Assembly: GCF_000332315.1 (NCBI RefSeq) | Contig: NZ_KB235933.1 | Span: forward strand, 797,557-861,556 | Direction: 5' to 3' | From: Prochlorothrix hollandica PCC 9006 = CALU 1027 | Lineage (GTDB): Bacteria > Cyanobacteriota > Cyanobacteriia > Prochlorotrichales > Prochlorotrichaceae | Length of the DNA: 64,000 nucleotides | Shown: positions 37,402 through 46,760 of the stretch, piece by piece | Numbering within the stretch: position 1 is the first letter of the stretch | Layout: each line of letters begins with the position of its first letter | Position numbers and translations under genes: made by a program | Notes under the pieces: generated by a model | Seen by the model: only the letters and a program-made list of their open reading frames with translations | Told to the model about the DNA's origin: nothing | Database searches by the model: none

Positions 37402-38297
37402 TTAGTTACGGATATACACTTTTAATTTATAACTAGTTGGATTTCTCCATACTCTAAAGGTATACAGCAACCCTAAATCAGTTGTAAGGATCTCGAAGGC
37501 TGAAACCCTTGGTGTGGTGTGCCCCCGGAGGGGGCACACCACACAACCCATTTAGGACTGCTGTATGTTCCCGAAGAAGATACTGGAAAATTATTAACAA
37601 CATCAGGGACAGAGCCATTATTCATTGACCTTGCTATTATTTGCTTATTGGCATTCAAAATTTCAAGATCAGCATCAGCAGCCATATCAAATAAGTAAGC
37701 ATCAAAGCTTTGTGAAGCTTTGATATATATTTCATAATCATCATGAGGGTTAACACTTGTCAACTCTCCTGAATATATTTTATAGTCGATGCTTGAATTC
37801 TCAAGAGCTTTAATTTTTTCATTATTAGTTATAATTTTTTGAGTTAATTCACTTTTTTCCCTCTCTAGTGTTTTTTTATCTCCTTCTAGTTTCTCTTTTT
37901 CTTCTGTTAGCGACTGGTTTTGTTTCTCCAGTTCTTCTTTATCTCTTTCAAGTGAGACGATATTTTGAATAAGGCTTTTCTTTTCTGCATTGTAAGTATA
38001 GACAATGGCGGAAAGAAGGAAAAAAGAAATTAAAGATAGGGTGATAAGTGCTGCAGATGGTTTGAAAACTCTCTTGAAAGTAGCGGTAGCGGTTATATCT
38101 TTTTCCATCACAACAGAAAAGATCTGTTTAGAATGAGATAAGTCTCCAATCCATCCAATAAATTTCCACCCATCAAAGGCGCTTACATGAACTTGAACTT
38201 CTCTACCTTCAGCGTACTTTCCTGCACCATCAACTTTCCCCGCTACTGGTGGATCAATGATAATTTTGAGTTCGTATTTTGGTGTAATTCCAGTCAT
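37402..38297 (-). pseudogene. InlB-repeat, membrane, coiled-coil, PPC-like protein cut by a TA element
   Basis: The present frame gives 274 residues: an InlB-type repeat (about 5-75: PPVAGKVDGAGKYAEGREVQV...WKFIGWIGD), a transmembrane helix (about 80-103), a long coiled coil (about 105-165), and the start of a PPC-like beta domain (DYEIYIKASQSFDAYLFD...). It then reads into a family 1 element and stops at 37473. Removing the element and one TA joins GTY to TFRVWRNPTSYKLKVYIRN and a TAA at 37402-37404, a natural PPC-like ending, giving 264 residues. The current product probably has a disrupted sensory domain. The InlB repeat is shared with the next gene, suggesting they work together. Confidence 0.85.
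37463..37565. repeat. TA-flanked palindromic element, family 1, copy G, inside a gene
   Basis: 103 bp including TA at both ends. Supplies the last 22 or so codons of the disrupted gene. Precise loss of 101 bp restores the reading frame, showing TA is the duplicated target. Confidence 0.93.
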
Positions 38298-38331
38298 AGC
38301 TTTTGCACGAGTGTTTGATCATGTAATTCAT

Positions 38332-39828
38332 CTAGGCATATCCAAAGGAATCGCCCCAGCGATCGCCATCGATCTCGACAGTCACAGTGACATTTTGTTC
38401 TGTATCGACTTTGAATATCACCATGATGTCTAGTGATTCAGCTTTAGCTGGTGGTAAGTCTGTAATTTTGATTGTGCCAATCCTGGCATTATCTTGGACA
38501 TCAGGTGCAGAACCTTGATAAACGTTAATGTCGAGCGATGTCATGTTGTCTACATCATTCGTAAATAACTGACTGCGCTCCGAAGGTGTCGGTTGGTTAG
38601 CTGCAATTAATTCAAAGAATCTACCACCAGCTTTTTCTAAACCTAACGCATGACAGGTACGAGTTTTGACTTCGATCTCGCGTCCAAAAATCTCCCGATC
38701 GTCCAGATATGCTGCGTACATGGCTGCACCTTCCGCAACGCATAGGGATGGATTGATATTGCCATAGACTTTTTCTTCCCCAATCAAGTCACAAACCAAG
38801 GCTTTCATGCAAGGAATACGACTAGAGCCACCGACCAGAATTACCCGATGCATATCCGATGGGCGCAAGTTGGCAACAGCCCAAAGTTTCTGGACGATCG
38901 CATCAATCTTTCTTGTGTAAGTTTGAATAGATTGCTCAAAGTCATCGCGGGTTATTTTAATGTCAATATCTTTACCAGGAATGACACTACCTATCCCAAC
39001 ATATGCATAATCAGCAGCCGACAAAGTGATCTTTGTTTCAATGGCTTGTGCCATGACTTTTAGTCTTGCTTTTTTCTGCTCAATTTCAGTCAATCCAGAT
39101 AAACTGACTTCACCTCTCTCTAAAATTAAATTATATAAACATTCATCAAAATCCATGCCACCCAAGCGATCGTCTCCCCCTGTTGCCAAGACTTCAAACA
39201 ACAACTTTTCAGGCGTTTGATGTAAGCAAAATAAGGTCAAATCAAAGGTTCCACCACCCAGATCAAACACTAAAATATTTTCTTTTATCTCTTGATCGGG
39301 ACGATCTTGGACTAGTTGCCAAGCATAAGCAAGGGACGCAGCAATCGGTTCTTGAATTAAACCAACTAACTCGATATTAGCAATCTCTGCGGCTTTTCGA
39401 GTGTGAGCGCATTGATGAGCTTTGAAGTAGTAGGGAACCGTCACGATCGTACCGCGACTTTTAAAACTCTGTCCATCTCCATGTTGTTTAGCAACATTTT
39501 GATATAACTCATGCAAGATCTTTGCAGATAGATCAATGGGAGAAAAACTCTGTCCGCCAATTGAGATCACTTGTGATGCATCATCCATCATTCGCTTTAT
39601 CCCAGTGACAACATTTTCGGGATAAATAATTCCTCTTTCATAAGCTAGTTTTCCGATTAGGATCTCTGATGTACTAGGATCACAGTAGACTGCTGATTGA
39701 AGTGTCTCTCCAGATGTGCTGTGCTGATAATGACGAGGTTCGCGGCGCCTTTCATGCCAACGAGCGATTGCACAAAAAGTTGTACCTAGGTCAATACCAA
39801 TGACTGGATTTAGCTCATTATCTGGCAT
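38332..39828 (-). CDS. Hsp70-family ATPase without helical lid
   Basis: 498 residues. Nucleotide-binding domain with IGIDLGTTFCAIARW (phosphate 1), VFDLGGGTFDLTLF (phosphate 2) and RVILVGGSSRIPCMKAL (adenosine motif). A beta-sandwich substrate-binding region (ALGLEKAGGRFFELIAANQPTPSERSQLF...) follows, but the roughly 110-residue alpha lid of DnaK is absent. It is clearly diverged from housekeeping DnaK (HERRREPRHYQH insertion near the N-terminus). Starts 28 bp after the GrpE-like gene. Likely a specialised client-binding ATPase of this cluster. Confidence 0.9.
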   Translation of the reverse strand: MPDNELNPVIGIDLGTTFCAIARWHERRREPRHYQHSTSGETLQSAVYCDPSTSEILIGKLAYERGIIYPENVVTGIKRMMDDASQVISIGGQSFSPIDLSAKILHELYQNVAKQHGDGQSFKSRGTIVTVPYYFKAHQCAHTRKAAEIANIELVGLIQEPIAASLAYAWQLVQDRPDQEIKENILVFDLGGGTFDLTLFCLHQTPEKLLFEVLATGGDDRLGGMDFDECLYNLILERGEVSLSGLTEIEQKKARLKVMAQAIETKITLSAADYAYVGIGSVIPGKDIDIKITRDDFEQSIQTYTRKIDAIVQKLWAVANLRPSDMHRVILVGGSSRIPCMKALVCDLIGEEKVYGNINPSLCVAEGAAMYAAYLDDREIFGREIEVKTRTCHALGLEKAGGRFFELIAANQPTPSERSQLFTNDVDNMTSLDINVYQGSAPDVQDNARIGTIKITDLPPAKAESLDIMVIFKVDTEQNVTVTVEIDGDRWGDSFGYA

Positions 39829-39856
39829 GTTTTATAGTCTCCGAAGGATAAATAAT

Positions 39857-41296
39857 TTACTTGTTCTTAACGACAACAATTTGGGCGTTACGCAACAGCA
39901 GCGACTGCTCTGCTATTGTGTACTCATAGCCTTTTCTGGTTACTTCCTTGATATGCTCATGTGGTAAGGTGGAATCTGATTCTGTTCCAATTGGTTCATG
40001 GCGATCGTAGTCAACTGGTTGACCGACTTCTGTTTGCATCATGGTTATATCTAGACTGCCGAGAGCCTTAAGCAAAATATCTTCTAAATCACTATAGGTT
40101 TGCAGCCAGTTCGATAATTGTTCTTGACAGCTTGGAGTTTGATAGCTTTCTTTTAAGTCTATTACTAAGTGTTCAGCATAGGGCTTGCCATCATTGATAC
40201 CATCAAGAGCAGGCAACAACTTCTTTTCAATAAAGTGTAACCATTGTTTCTGCAACTTCTCAGCCGATTCGCGCCATTCACGGATAGTTTTATATCTTAT
40301 GTCACCTGCTTCCTTTACCTTTTTAGCAAGGATCTGTTTAGCTTGATTTTCATCAGTTTGCGATCGCAAAAGCTCGACTAAATCAGACATTTGTAATCTG
40401 AATAAATACTCTGCTGGCAGACTAGATTTGTTCAAAAGATCTAGTGGCTCTCGTAAACGGTCTAGCATCCGATTACTTAACTGAAGACTTTCGTAGCGGC
40501 TCTGCAAGCTTTTGTAAAGTGGTGGTGTTTCAGTCTTAAACTGTTCCATTAATTCATCACACTGTTTGATACGATCACCACATCTATCAATAGCAGATAA
40601 TACCGATGTATAGAGCGTTTCAGTTTTAGACTGCCACAATTCAGCTTGGTCTCTAAAACCTTTACATTCTTGCTGGTCTTCACGCAAACTCTGTTCATCT
40701 TTTTCAAGAGTCTCTCGAATCAGTTCGTCAAATTCAGATTTTGACATTTCTTTAAGTTTATTCAACTCTTCTTTGACTGAATCTAGCTCCTTGCTCTGTT
40801 CATCGTATTTGCAAGAAAGATCAGAAATTTGAGCACGAATTTCGTTCAAGGCTATAACAATATCATCTAACGTCTTGGAATCATCTAGACTATAAAGTTG
40901 AGCAGATCTTGCTTGAGTTTGGGGGTTAGTATTTGATTCCATCTGTACCAAATCTTTCGCAGTAACGTCTTCAGACTTCTTGAGATTAGCTTCGTCAGCA
41001 AAGGTCTTCAATCTATTCTCTTGAGATATAAAAACATCTGCTGAGTCATCGGTTTGAGTATTTACACTGATATCGTCATATTCTGCACTATCACTGCTGA
41101 TTTTAATAACTTCTTCAGGTAAATCATTCTCTTGGCTCACCGTTTGACTTTTGGCAGTCAAAGCATCAGGATTTTGTGCAGTTTCATCAATCGCTGTAAC
41201 CTTTTCAAGCTGTTCTTGATTGTTGTCACCAATTCCTGTTCCATTGCCCGAACTTGTAAATAAGTCTAAATTAGAATCATTGACTTCTGTACTCAT
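39857..41296 (-). CDS. GrpE-like nucleotide exchange factor with long coiled-coil N-terminus
   Basis: 479 residues from the ATG at 41296. Residues 1-130 are acidic and disordered-looking; about 140-220 is a coiled coil (LDDIVIALNEIRAQISDLSCKYDEQSKELDSVKEELNKLKE); a helical middle follows. The final 60 residues resemble the GrpE beta-wing: GQPVDYDRHEPIG, then HIKEVTRKGYEY and LLRNAQIVVVKNK. It sits between two Hsp70 genes, matching a role as their exchange factor. It is over twice the length of normal GrpE (about 200). The longer start at 41362 would overlap the preceding Hsp70 stop. Confidence 0.78.
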   Translation of the reverse strand: MSTEVNDSNLDLFTSSGNGTGIGDNNQEQLEKVTAIDETAQNPDALTAKSQTVSQENDLPEEVIKISSDSAEYDDISVNTQTDDSADVFISQENRLKTFADEANLKKSEDVTAKDLVQMESNTNPQTQARSAQLYSLDDSKTLDDIVIALNEIRAQISDLSCKYDEQSKELDSVKEELNKLKEMSKSEFDELIRETLEKDEQSLREDQQECKGFRDQAELWQSKTETLYTSVLSAIDRCGDRIKQCDELMEQFKTETPPLYKSLQSRYESLQLSNRMLDRLREPLDLLNKSSLPAEYLFRLQMSDLVELLRSQTDENQAKQILAKKVKEAGDIRYKTIREWRESAEKLQKQWLHFIEKKLLPALDGINDGKPYAEHLVIDLKESYQTPSCQEQLSNWLQTYSDLEDILLKALGSLDITMMQTEVGQPVDYDRHEPIGTESDSTLPHEHIKEVTRKGYEYTIAEQSLLLRNAQIVVVKNK

Positions 41297-42366
41297 GGTT
41301 GTTTGTTCTCCTATGGTTAGTTTTAAGTTAAGCCCTCTTGATTTCCAAAGCACCACCGACACCTGAAGTTGATTCAGCCTTTACCTTGAGTAGATTTTGC
41401 TGATCCAGTTCAAAGGTGATCGTGACGATTTCTGCTCCTTTCGGCTTGGGTGGAATCTTGTTAATTAGAAATTCACCAATACAAGTTACGCCGTCTTCAT
41501 AGACAAATTCTTTCTCATCGCTAGACTGAAATACGCTAATCCGCATCTCAGTTTGGTTATCACGCTGAGTCGAATAATCCTTACTGACACAAAGCGGTAC
41601 ATCCGTAGGAATTTCTAAACCTTTGGTAATCACCTTGTTGAAACGGCGGTTGCTGGTCTCAATGCCTAAATTGAGGGTGACGATATTATCAATCGCTAAT
41701 GAACTATCAAGTTGAGGCTTGACATCAGGATCATCTGGTACATTAAATGTTGCAGCAAAACTAGCGGCTCCTGCGGCTACGACTGTATCAGGATCGATAT
41801 CACCATAAGGCTCTTTACCAAACATTTCAGCAAGCATTTCACGGACTAAAGGTACTCGCGTAGAACCGCCAACTAGAATAATCCGCGAGATATCCTCAAT
41901 CGTTAATTTCCCACTGGTGAGGGCTTTCTCTACCGCTTCTTTTGATTGTAATAAAAGAGGACGAATTGCATCGTTAAAATCACTCCGTGAAATTTCCATC
42001 TCTAGATTGTGAACAGTTCCTGATTCATCTTTAATCAGACTGGGAATTTCCATCAAAGTTTTTTGCGATTCACTCAGTTCACACTTGGCTACTTCAGCCT
42101 TGTCTTTAAGTTTTTGTTGGGCATCACGCAAAGCTTTTTTAGAAACGCCCTGATCTTTTTTAAGATCAAGCAAGTCAATCCCTGATGCTTCTTGGAATCT
42201 TGCTGCTGCGATCTTCATGATTTCGTAGTCAAAATCATCACCACCTAATTTTTGGACTCCTTCTTTACCTAAAATCTTAAATTTAGCAAGTCCTTCACCA
42301 GTCGAGTCTACGCGCAGGATCGAAACATCAAAAGTGCCGCCACCCAAATCGTAAATTAAGATTGTT

Positions 42367-43625
42367 GGCTCTCTGGGAATGAGGCCGTATAGTGTATAAT
42401 AGGTTACGTCTTGAGTGAAGTCAGCTTATGTTCCTTTCTTTAAATCAAATCATTAAGATTCCTGGCTGGGAAGTATGGAATACCAACATAGAGAGTGACC
42501 GTATTACCTTTTTGCTAAGGTATTTGAACGAGATAGAGGTTTGTCATTTTTGTGGCTCGAAACAGATTTCCGTCCATAAAATCCGCAAAGTATCAGTAAG
42601 AGACTTAGAGTTTTTAGACAAGAAAACCTTTTTAGAATTAGAGAGACACCAATACTACTGCAATGAGTGTCGTAAATATTTTACTGAATCGTCCAGCGAC
42701 ATCGACTTTCAACGCGGAATGACAGAAAGATACAAAAATAGAATCTTTGAGAAAATTAAAAATTCAACGATTACCCATGTTGCTCAAGAAGAAGGTTTAA
42801 CTTACGATCAAGTAAAAGGTATTTTAGAATCAAAATTTAATGGAAGCAACAATCTGAATTGCAATATCAATAAAATAAGTATAGATGAGTTCAGTCACCG
42901 TAAAGGTCAGGGAAACTTTGCGACAGTGATTTGTGATTTAGAAACAGCAAATCTCATCGAAGTGATTGACTCTCACCAACAGGATAAAATCATCGAAATC
43001 CTTATGGAGTGGCCGTTAGAGGTAAGAGAGGCTATTACAGAGGTTAGTGTAGATATGTGGGGCGGATTTACAAAAGTCATCCAAACTGTGTTCCCAAATG
43101 CACGTATTGTATATGATCGTTTTCATGTCATGAAAATCTTGAATGAAGAACTTAATAAAATACGAAAACAGTGTAATTCGGTGCTTAAAGATCTCAAAAT
43201 AAAGCATATCCGTAGCCTTATTCTAAAAAACGGAACAGATCTTAATGACGAAGAAAAAAAGCTCCTAGAAATCATCCTGAAATCCTCTGAAAGGCTAAGC
43301 AATGCCTATCAGCTAAAGGAAGATTTTCGTCAAATCTATGAAACAGATCAAGAACCTGAAGTGGCTAAAGTTAAATTAGAAGAATGGTTAGCCAAAGCAT
43401 CCAAATTTTATAGTCAAGTAATCACGACAATCAAAAATCATTTTGATGGAATCTGTAATTACTTTTATAACCGTACAACTAGCGGTAAAATGGAGGGAAT
43501 TAATAACAAAATAAAGGTTATCAAGCGTCAAGCTTATGGATTCACAAACTTTGATCATCTGAGAATGAGACTCCTCATAGCCTGTTCTCATTAGTTTTAC
43601 TTATCAGCCTCATTCCCAGAGAGCC
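42367..43625 (+). mobile_element. ISL3-family insertion sequence
   Basis: 1259 bp with perfect 19-bp inverted repeats GGCTCTCTGGGAATGAGGC (42367-42385 and, inverted, 43607-43625). Flanked by the 7-bp direct repeat GATTGTT (42360-42366 and 43626-43632). ISL3 elements usually duplicate 8 bp; seven are visible and seven restore the frame. Confidence 0.95.
42428..43594 (+). CDS. ISL3-family transposase
   Basis: 388 residues, apparently intact. N-terminal zinc-binding region (CHFCGSK ... YYCNECRKYF), a helix-turn-helix region (ITHVAQEEGLTYDQVKGIL), and the DDE catalytic region with Asp in SIDEFSHRKGQ, Asp in SVDMWGGF, DRFHVMK, and Glu in KMEGINNKIKVIKRQAYGF. The long AT-rich frame and matching terminal repeats suggest the element is still capable of moving. 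Confidence 0.95.
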   Translation: MFLSLNQIIKIPGWEVWNTNIESDRITFLLRYLNEIEVCHFCGSKQISVHKIRKVSVRDLEFLDKKTFLELERHQYYCNECRKYFTESSSDIDFQRGMTERYKNRIFEKIKNSTITHVAQEEGLTYDQVKGILESKFNGSNNLNCNINKISIDEFSHRKGQGNFATVICDLETANLIEVIDSHQQDKIIEILMEWPLEVREAITEVSVDMWGGFTKVIQTVFPNARIVYDRFHVMKILNEELNKIRKQCNSVLKDLKIKHIRSLILKNGTDLNDEEKKLLEIILKSSERLSNAYQLKEDFRQIYETDQEPEVAKVKLEEWLAKASKFYSQVITTIKNHFDGICNYFYNRTTSGKMEGINNKIKVIKRQAYGFTNFDHLRMRLLIACSH

Positions 43626-44223
43626 GATTGTTTGGTCTCGGTCTTTTTCGAGGGCATAGGCGATCGCGGCGGCTACGGGTTCTTCGATCAGGCTGATCAC
43701 TTCTAAACGGGCTAGTTTAGCCGCTTCGATAGTGGCGTTTTTTTGATTGTCGTCAAAGTTAGCAGGAATGCAAATTACGGCATAGCGGGGTGTACCTTGC
43801 AGGATGTCCATGCTGGTTTGTTGTGCGCCATTAACCAATTTGTTCAGAATTTCTGCTGAGATATCAATCGCTGAATATTCTTTGCCTGGACGATTGGGAA
43901 ACTCTTTAACCCACGGTTTTCCTTCTTCATTGTTCTTGCCAATTACCCGTTTAATGGAAGAAACTGTATTGTCTGGATCAATCAGCATTCGAGATCGTGC
44001 TTGTTTACCTACTAATATTGTGTCGTTGTCCACAATACTCACCACCGAGGGCAAGGTGTTACGCCCATCGTCTACTTTGAGAATTTCGGCACGTCCTTTG
44101 TGATAAACGGCGATCGCTGAGTTAGAAGTACCCAAATCGATGCCAACAATGTATGTGCTATTCTTTTCAACTAAAGCCATGAGAATTTCCTCGTTTTTTT
44201 CGGATTAGGATTTTAGATTCGGA

Positions 44224-44564
44224 TTAGTTAGTTAAGGCTAAATTAGTGATTTCCACAGCAATGCTGTCTAGCAAACTGGCAAAGTTAACACTCCCTCTTG
44301 ATTTGTGTAAATTTTTTTGCCAATTTGCCATTGAGTTTTGCCATCACCAATAAAGCGTTTTGCCGAAACAATCGACTGCTCTGGTTCGAGTTCGGCTCTT
44401 TTTTTGGCAGATTGTCCCACCAATACCGCCCCATCTGGACGTACAGAAATAGCAGAAGGCATGGTAGCCCGTCCATCGACAGCAATCGTTTCTATACTGC
44501 CCCGCCGCCACACACAAGCAACAGAGTTAGTTGTACCAAGATCAATACCAATTGAATAATCCAT
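44224..44564 (-). pseudogene. Hsp70 relic: N-terminus joined to a C-terminal scrap
   Basis: The first 85-90 residues (MDYSIGIDLGTTNSVACVWRRG ... KIYTNQEG) are a typical Hsp70 start, closely like the preceding gene. The frame then stops at 44268. In another frame the following DNA reads VNFASLLDSIAVEITNLALTN and ends at TAA 44224-44226, which could be the original C-terminus. I infer an Hsp70 gene that lost most of its middle by an internal deletion. The short product cannot form an ATPase domain. Confidence 0.7.
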
Positions 44565-44574
44565 ATTTTAAATC

Positions 44575-46107
44575 CTACTTAGTTACTCCACTTTTAATTT
44601 CAGTAGAGCGCGTTTTTGCTTCACCGCGAGTAGTCAAATTCTCTGTAGCAATTAGATCCAGGCTACCATCATGTTCTGTTGCGTATTCAACTATTGCAAA
44701 ACTATCTATAGGAAACTGGACAGCCGTGAAGTGAATAATTCCATCTGCATCAAGATCAAAAACTGCTCCCACAGGTACTTGATCATTTTGCGGTGGCGAT
44801 ATGGGAAGAGATAATTCACCCAAGTAAGTATTCTCGTCAGGTGTACGCTTCTCTCCACGAAATACCCTCAACAATACTTCTTCCTGTTTGGCACGGCTAG
44901 TAAAACCTAGTACCCCTAATCGGCAAGGATAAGTAGTTTGACGAGGGATAATTGCCTTGAATATTTCTCCCATCTTACTAAGCATCGCAACTCCCAAAGA
45001 ATGAGCAGTTTTCTCGGATACGTCAATGTCCAGAGAATCAGGCGCATAGAGACTTGAAGCCATGATTGCTGCACCATGGGCGACAACTTCATCAACTCGT
45101 TCCGATGTATAGGGTTCTTTAATTTCACGAGTCACAATTTCGCGGACAGCCCGATTTTTAGTTGAGCCGCCCACTAGAATCACTCGATCAATATCTTCGG
45201 AAGAAAGTTTAGCATCGCGTAGCACCGATTTCATACATTCTACTGTACTCAATAGCATCGGTTCAATCAACTTGTTGTATTGTGCCAACGTAATTTCCAA
45301 TTCAATCGGATGTCCCAAACAATCAGGAATCGCAATCACCGCCCGATCGCTTTGAGATAGTTCGATCTTAGCAGTCTCAGCAGCCTCTTTGAGACGTTGC
45401 CTAGCGGACATGGCGGCTTTACCTTTTTCGGATAGCAAATCTATCCCTGTTTTGGCTTTAAAATCTTTGCTAGTCCACTCAGCGATCGCATTATCAAAAT
45501 CATCACCGCCAAGATTGCCGTCACCGCCAACAGCTTTCACCGTAAATTGATTGCCTCTGACCGACAAGATCGATACGTCAAATGTACCCCCGCCCAGGTC
45601 ATAGACCATCAGAGTTTGATCTTTCTCTTTGTCCAATCCATAGGCGATCGCTGCTGCGGTTGGTTCTGGCAAAAGACGCAACACGTTTAAACCAGCCTCT
45701 TCACCCGCTCGTTTAGTATCTTCCTTTTGATCTTCCGTGAAATAGGCAGGTACTGTAATAACTGCATCCCAAATTTCGGCATTACCGAGTTCTTTTCTGG
45801 CACTCTCCACCAAACGCTTGAGCATCAAACTGGCAATATTAACAGGTGTGAGAGAATTACCAGCCAATTTATAGTTCTTACTGCGATCGCCCATGAATCG
45901 CTTAGTCGAGGCGACGGTATTTTCGGGATCAAGTAGCAGTCGTGACTTAGCGGACTGCCCCACCAAAATACTAGTATCTTCCCGAAAAGAAACCACCGAA
46001 GGCATCGTGGAACGCCCATCAATGCGTAAAGTCTCAGAACTACCACGACGATAAATGGCGATAACTGAGTTTGTCGTACCAAGATCAATTCCAACAGCGT
46101 AGGTCAT
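44575..46107 (-). CDS. Hsp70-family ATPase without helical lid
   Basis: 510 residues, the most DnaK-like of the cluster. Phosphate 1 VGIDLGTTNSVIAIY, TVPAYFTEDQKEDTKRAGEEAGLNVLRLLPEPTAAAIAYG, phosphate 2 YDLGGGTFDVSIL, adenosine motif RVILVGGSTKNRAVREIV. The substrate-binding beta domain includes SLGVAMLSKMGEIFKAIIPRQTTYPCR and GELSLPISPPQ. The alpha lid is missing; the protein ends after a short polar tail. Ten bases separate it from the relic downstream and 55 from the protease upstream, consistent with one transcript. Confidence 0.93.
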   Translation of the reverse strand: MTYAVGIDLGTTNSVIAIYRRGSSETLRIDGRSTMPSVVSFREDTSILVGQSAKSRLLLDPENTVASTKRFMGDRSKNYKLAGNSLTPVNIASLMLKRLVESARKELGNAEIWDAVITVPAYFTEDQKEDTKRAGEEAGLNVLRLLPEPTAAAIAYGLDKEKDQTLMVYDLGGGTFDVSILSVRGNQFTVKAVGGDGNLGGDDFDNAIAEWTSKDFKAKTGIDLLSEKGKAAMSARQRLKEAAETAKIELSQSDRAVIAIPDCLGHPIELEITLAQYNKLIEPMLLSTVECMKSVLRDAKLSSEDIDRVILVGGSTKNRAVREIVTREIKEPYTSERVDEVVAHGAAIMASSLYAPDSLDIDVSEKTAHSLGVAMLSKMGEIFKAIIPRQTTYPCRLGVLGFTSRAKQEEVLLRVFRGEKRTPDENTYLGELSLPISPPQNDQVPVGAVFDLDADGIIHFTAVQFPIDSFAIVEYATEHDGSLDLIATENLTTRGEAKTRSTEIKSGVTK

Positions 46108-46162
46108 TTTTTTGAATTACTCACTCACTAAGTTAATTAAATTTTAGGAATTGAATTTAAAC

Positions 46163-46744
46163 CTAAAGGGATTGGAAGCGTTGCGCTTTATTTATGGGGA
46201 TGCGCATTTGGGCTGCAAATGCAAATATATGTTGCAAAGCAATACCAAAGCCTAACCCTTGCCCACCTTCCAAGGTCTGACTAGCAACGCCAATTACTTC
46301 TCCCTGGTCATTTACCAGGGGGCCACCACTGTTACCTGGATTAAGGGAAACATCGGTTTGCAACAGACTTACACCACTGCGAACTCGCTGTCGATTGCTG
46401 ATAATACCGCGAGACAACGTAAAATCTAGCCCTAGAGGATGACCTAATGCATACACAGTCTGACCTTCCGCAATGGTGGCAGGATCGGCGAAAGTTAAAG
46501 GAGGATCGATTAAGGATTTGTCATAAAGTATTGCCAAGTCACAGGTTTCGTCCTTACCAAGCACTTCTACAGATCGGCGATCGCCATGTTCAGTAATTAC
46601 TTGAAAGCGATCGCCGACAAGTACATGAGCGCAGGTGAGAATATGCCCCTGCTTGCTAACGATAAATCCAGTACCATTCCCATCATTCGATCGGACTTTC
46701 AAGATTGAAACTTTAATACTCTGAATAATACCCTCTAAGCTCAT
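46163..46744 (-). CDS. Trypsin-like serine protease (S1C/HtrA type, no PDZ)
   Basis: 193 residues forming a bare chymotrypsin-fold protease. The catalytic triad is intact: His40 (LTCAHVL), Asp69 (CDLAILY) and Ser139 (NPGNSGGPL). No signal peptide, membrane anchor or PDZ domain, so it should be cytoplasmic, unlike ordinary DegP/HtrA. Position between the VWA genes and the Hsp70 genes (16 and 55 bp gaps) suggests the protease is the executing or processing component of the cluster. Confidence 0.92.
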   Translation of the reverse strand: MSLEGIIQSIKVSILKVRSNDGNGTGFIVSKQGHILTCAHVLVGDRFQVITEHGDRRSVEVLGKDETCDLAILYDKSLIDPPLTFADPATIAEGQTVYALGHPLGLDFTLSRGIISNRQRVRSGVSLLQTDVSLNPGNSGGPLVNDQGEVIGVASQTLEGGQGLGFGIALQHIFAFAAQMRIPINKAQRFQSL

Positions 46745-46760
46745 GAATCATACTTCTCCA

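Larger units (their letters stand above)
41328..44180 (-). pseudogene. Hsp70-family ATPase interrupted by an ISL3-type insertion sequence
   Basis: Residues 1-185 (MALVEKNSTYIVGIDLGTSNS ... ALEKDRDQTI) are encoded at 44180-43626, and the rest from 42366 down (LIYDLGGGTFDVSILRVD...) to the stop at 41328. Deleting 42367-43625 and one 7-bp copy of GATTGTT restores ...DRDQTILIYDLGGGTFD... with no other lesion, a 528-residue protein. The break lies between the ATPase subdomains, so neither fragment can hydrolyse ATP alone. Like the other cluster Hsp70s the restored protein has a beta substrate domain but no lid. The insertion looks recent, since both halves keep open frames. Confidence 0.95.
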
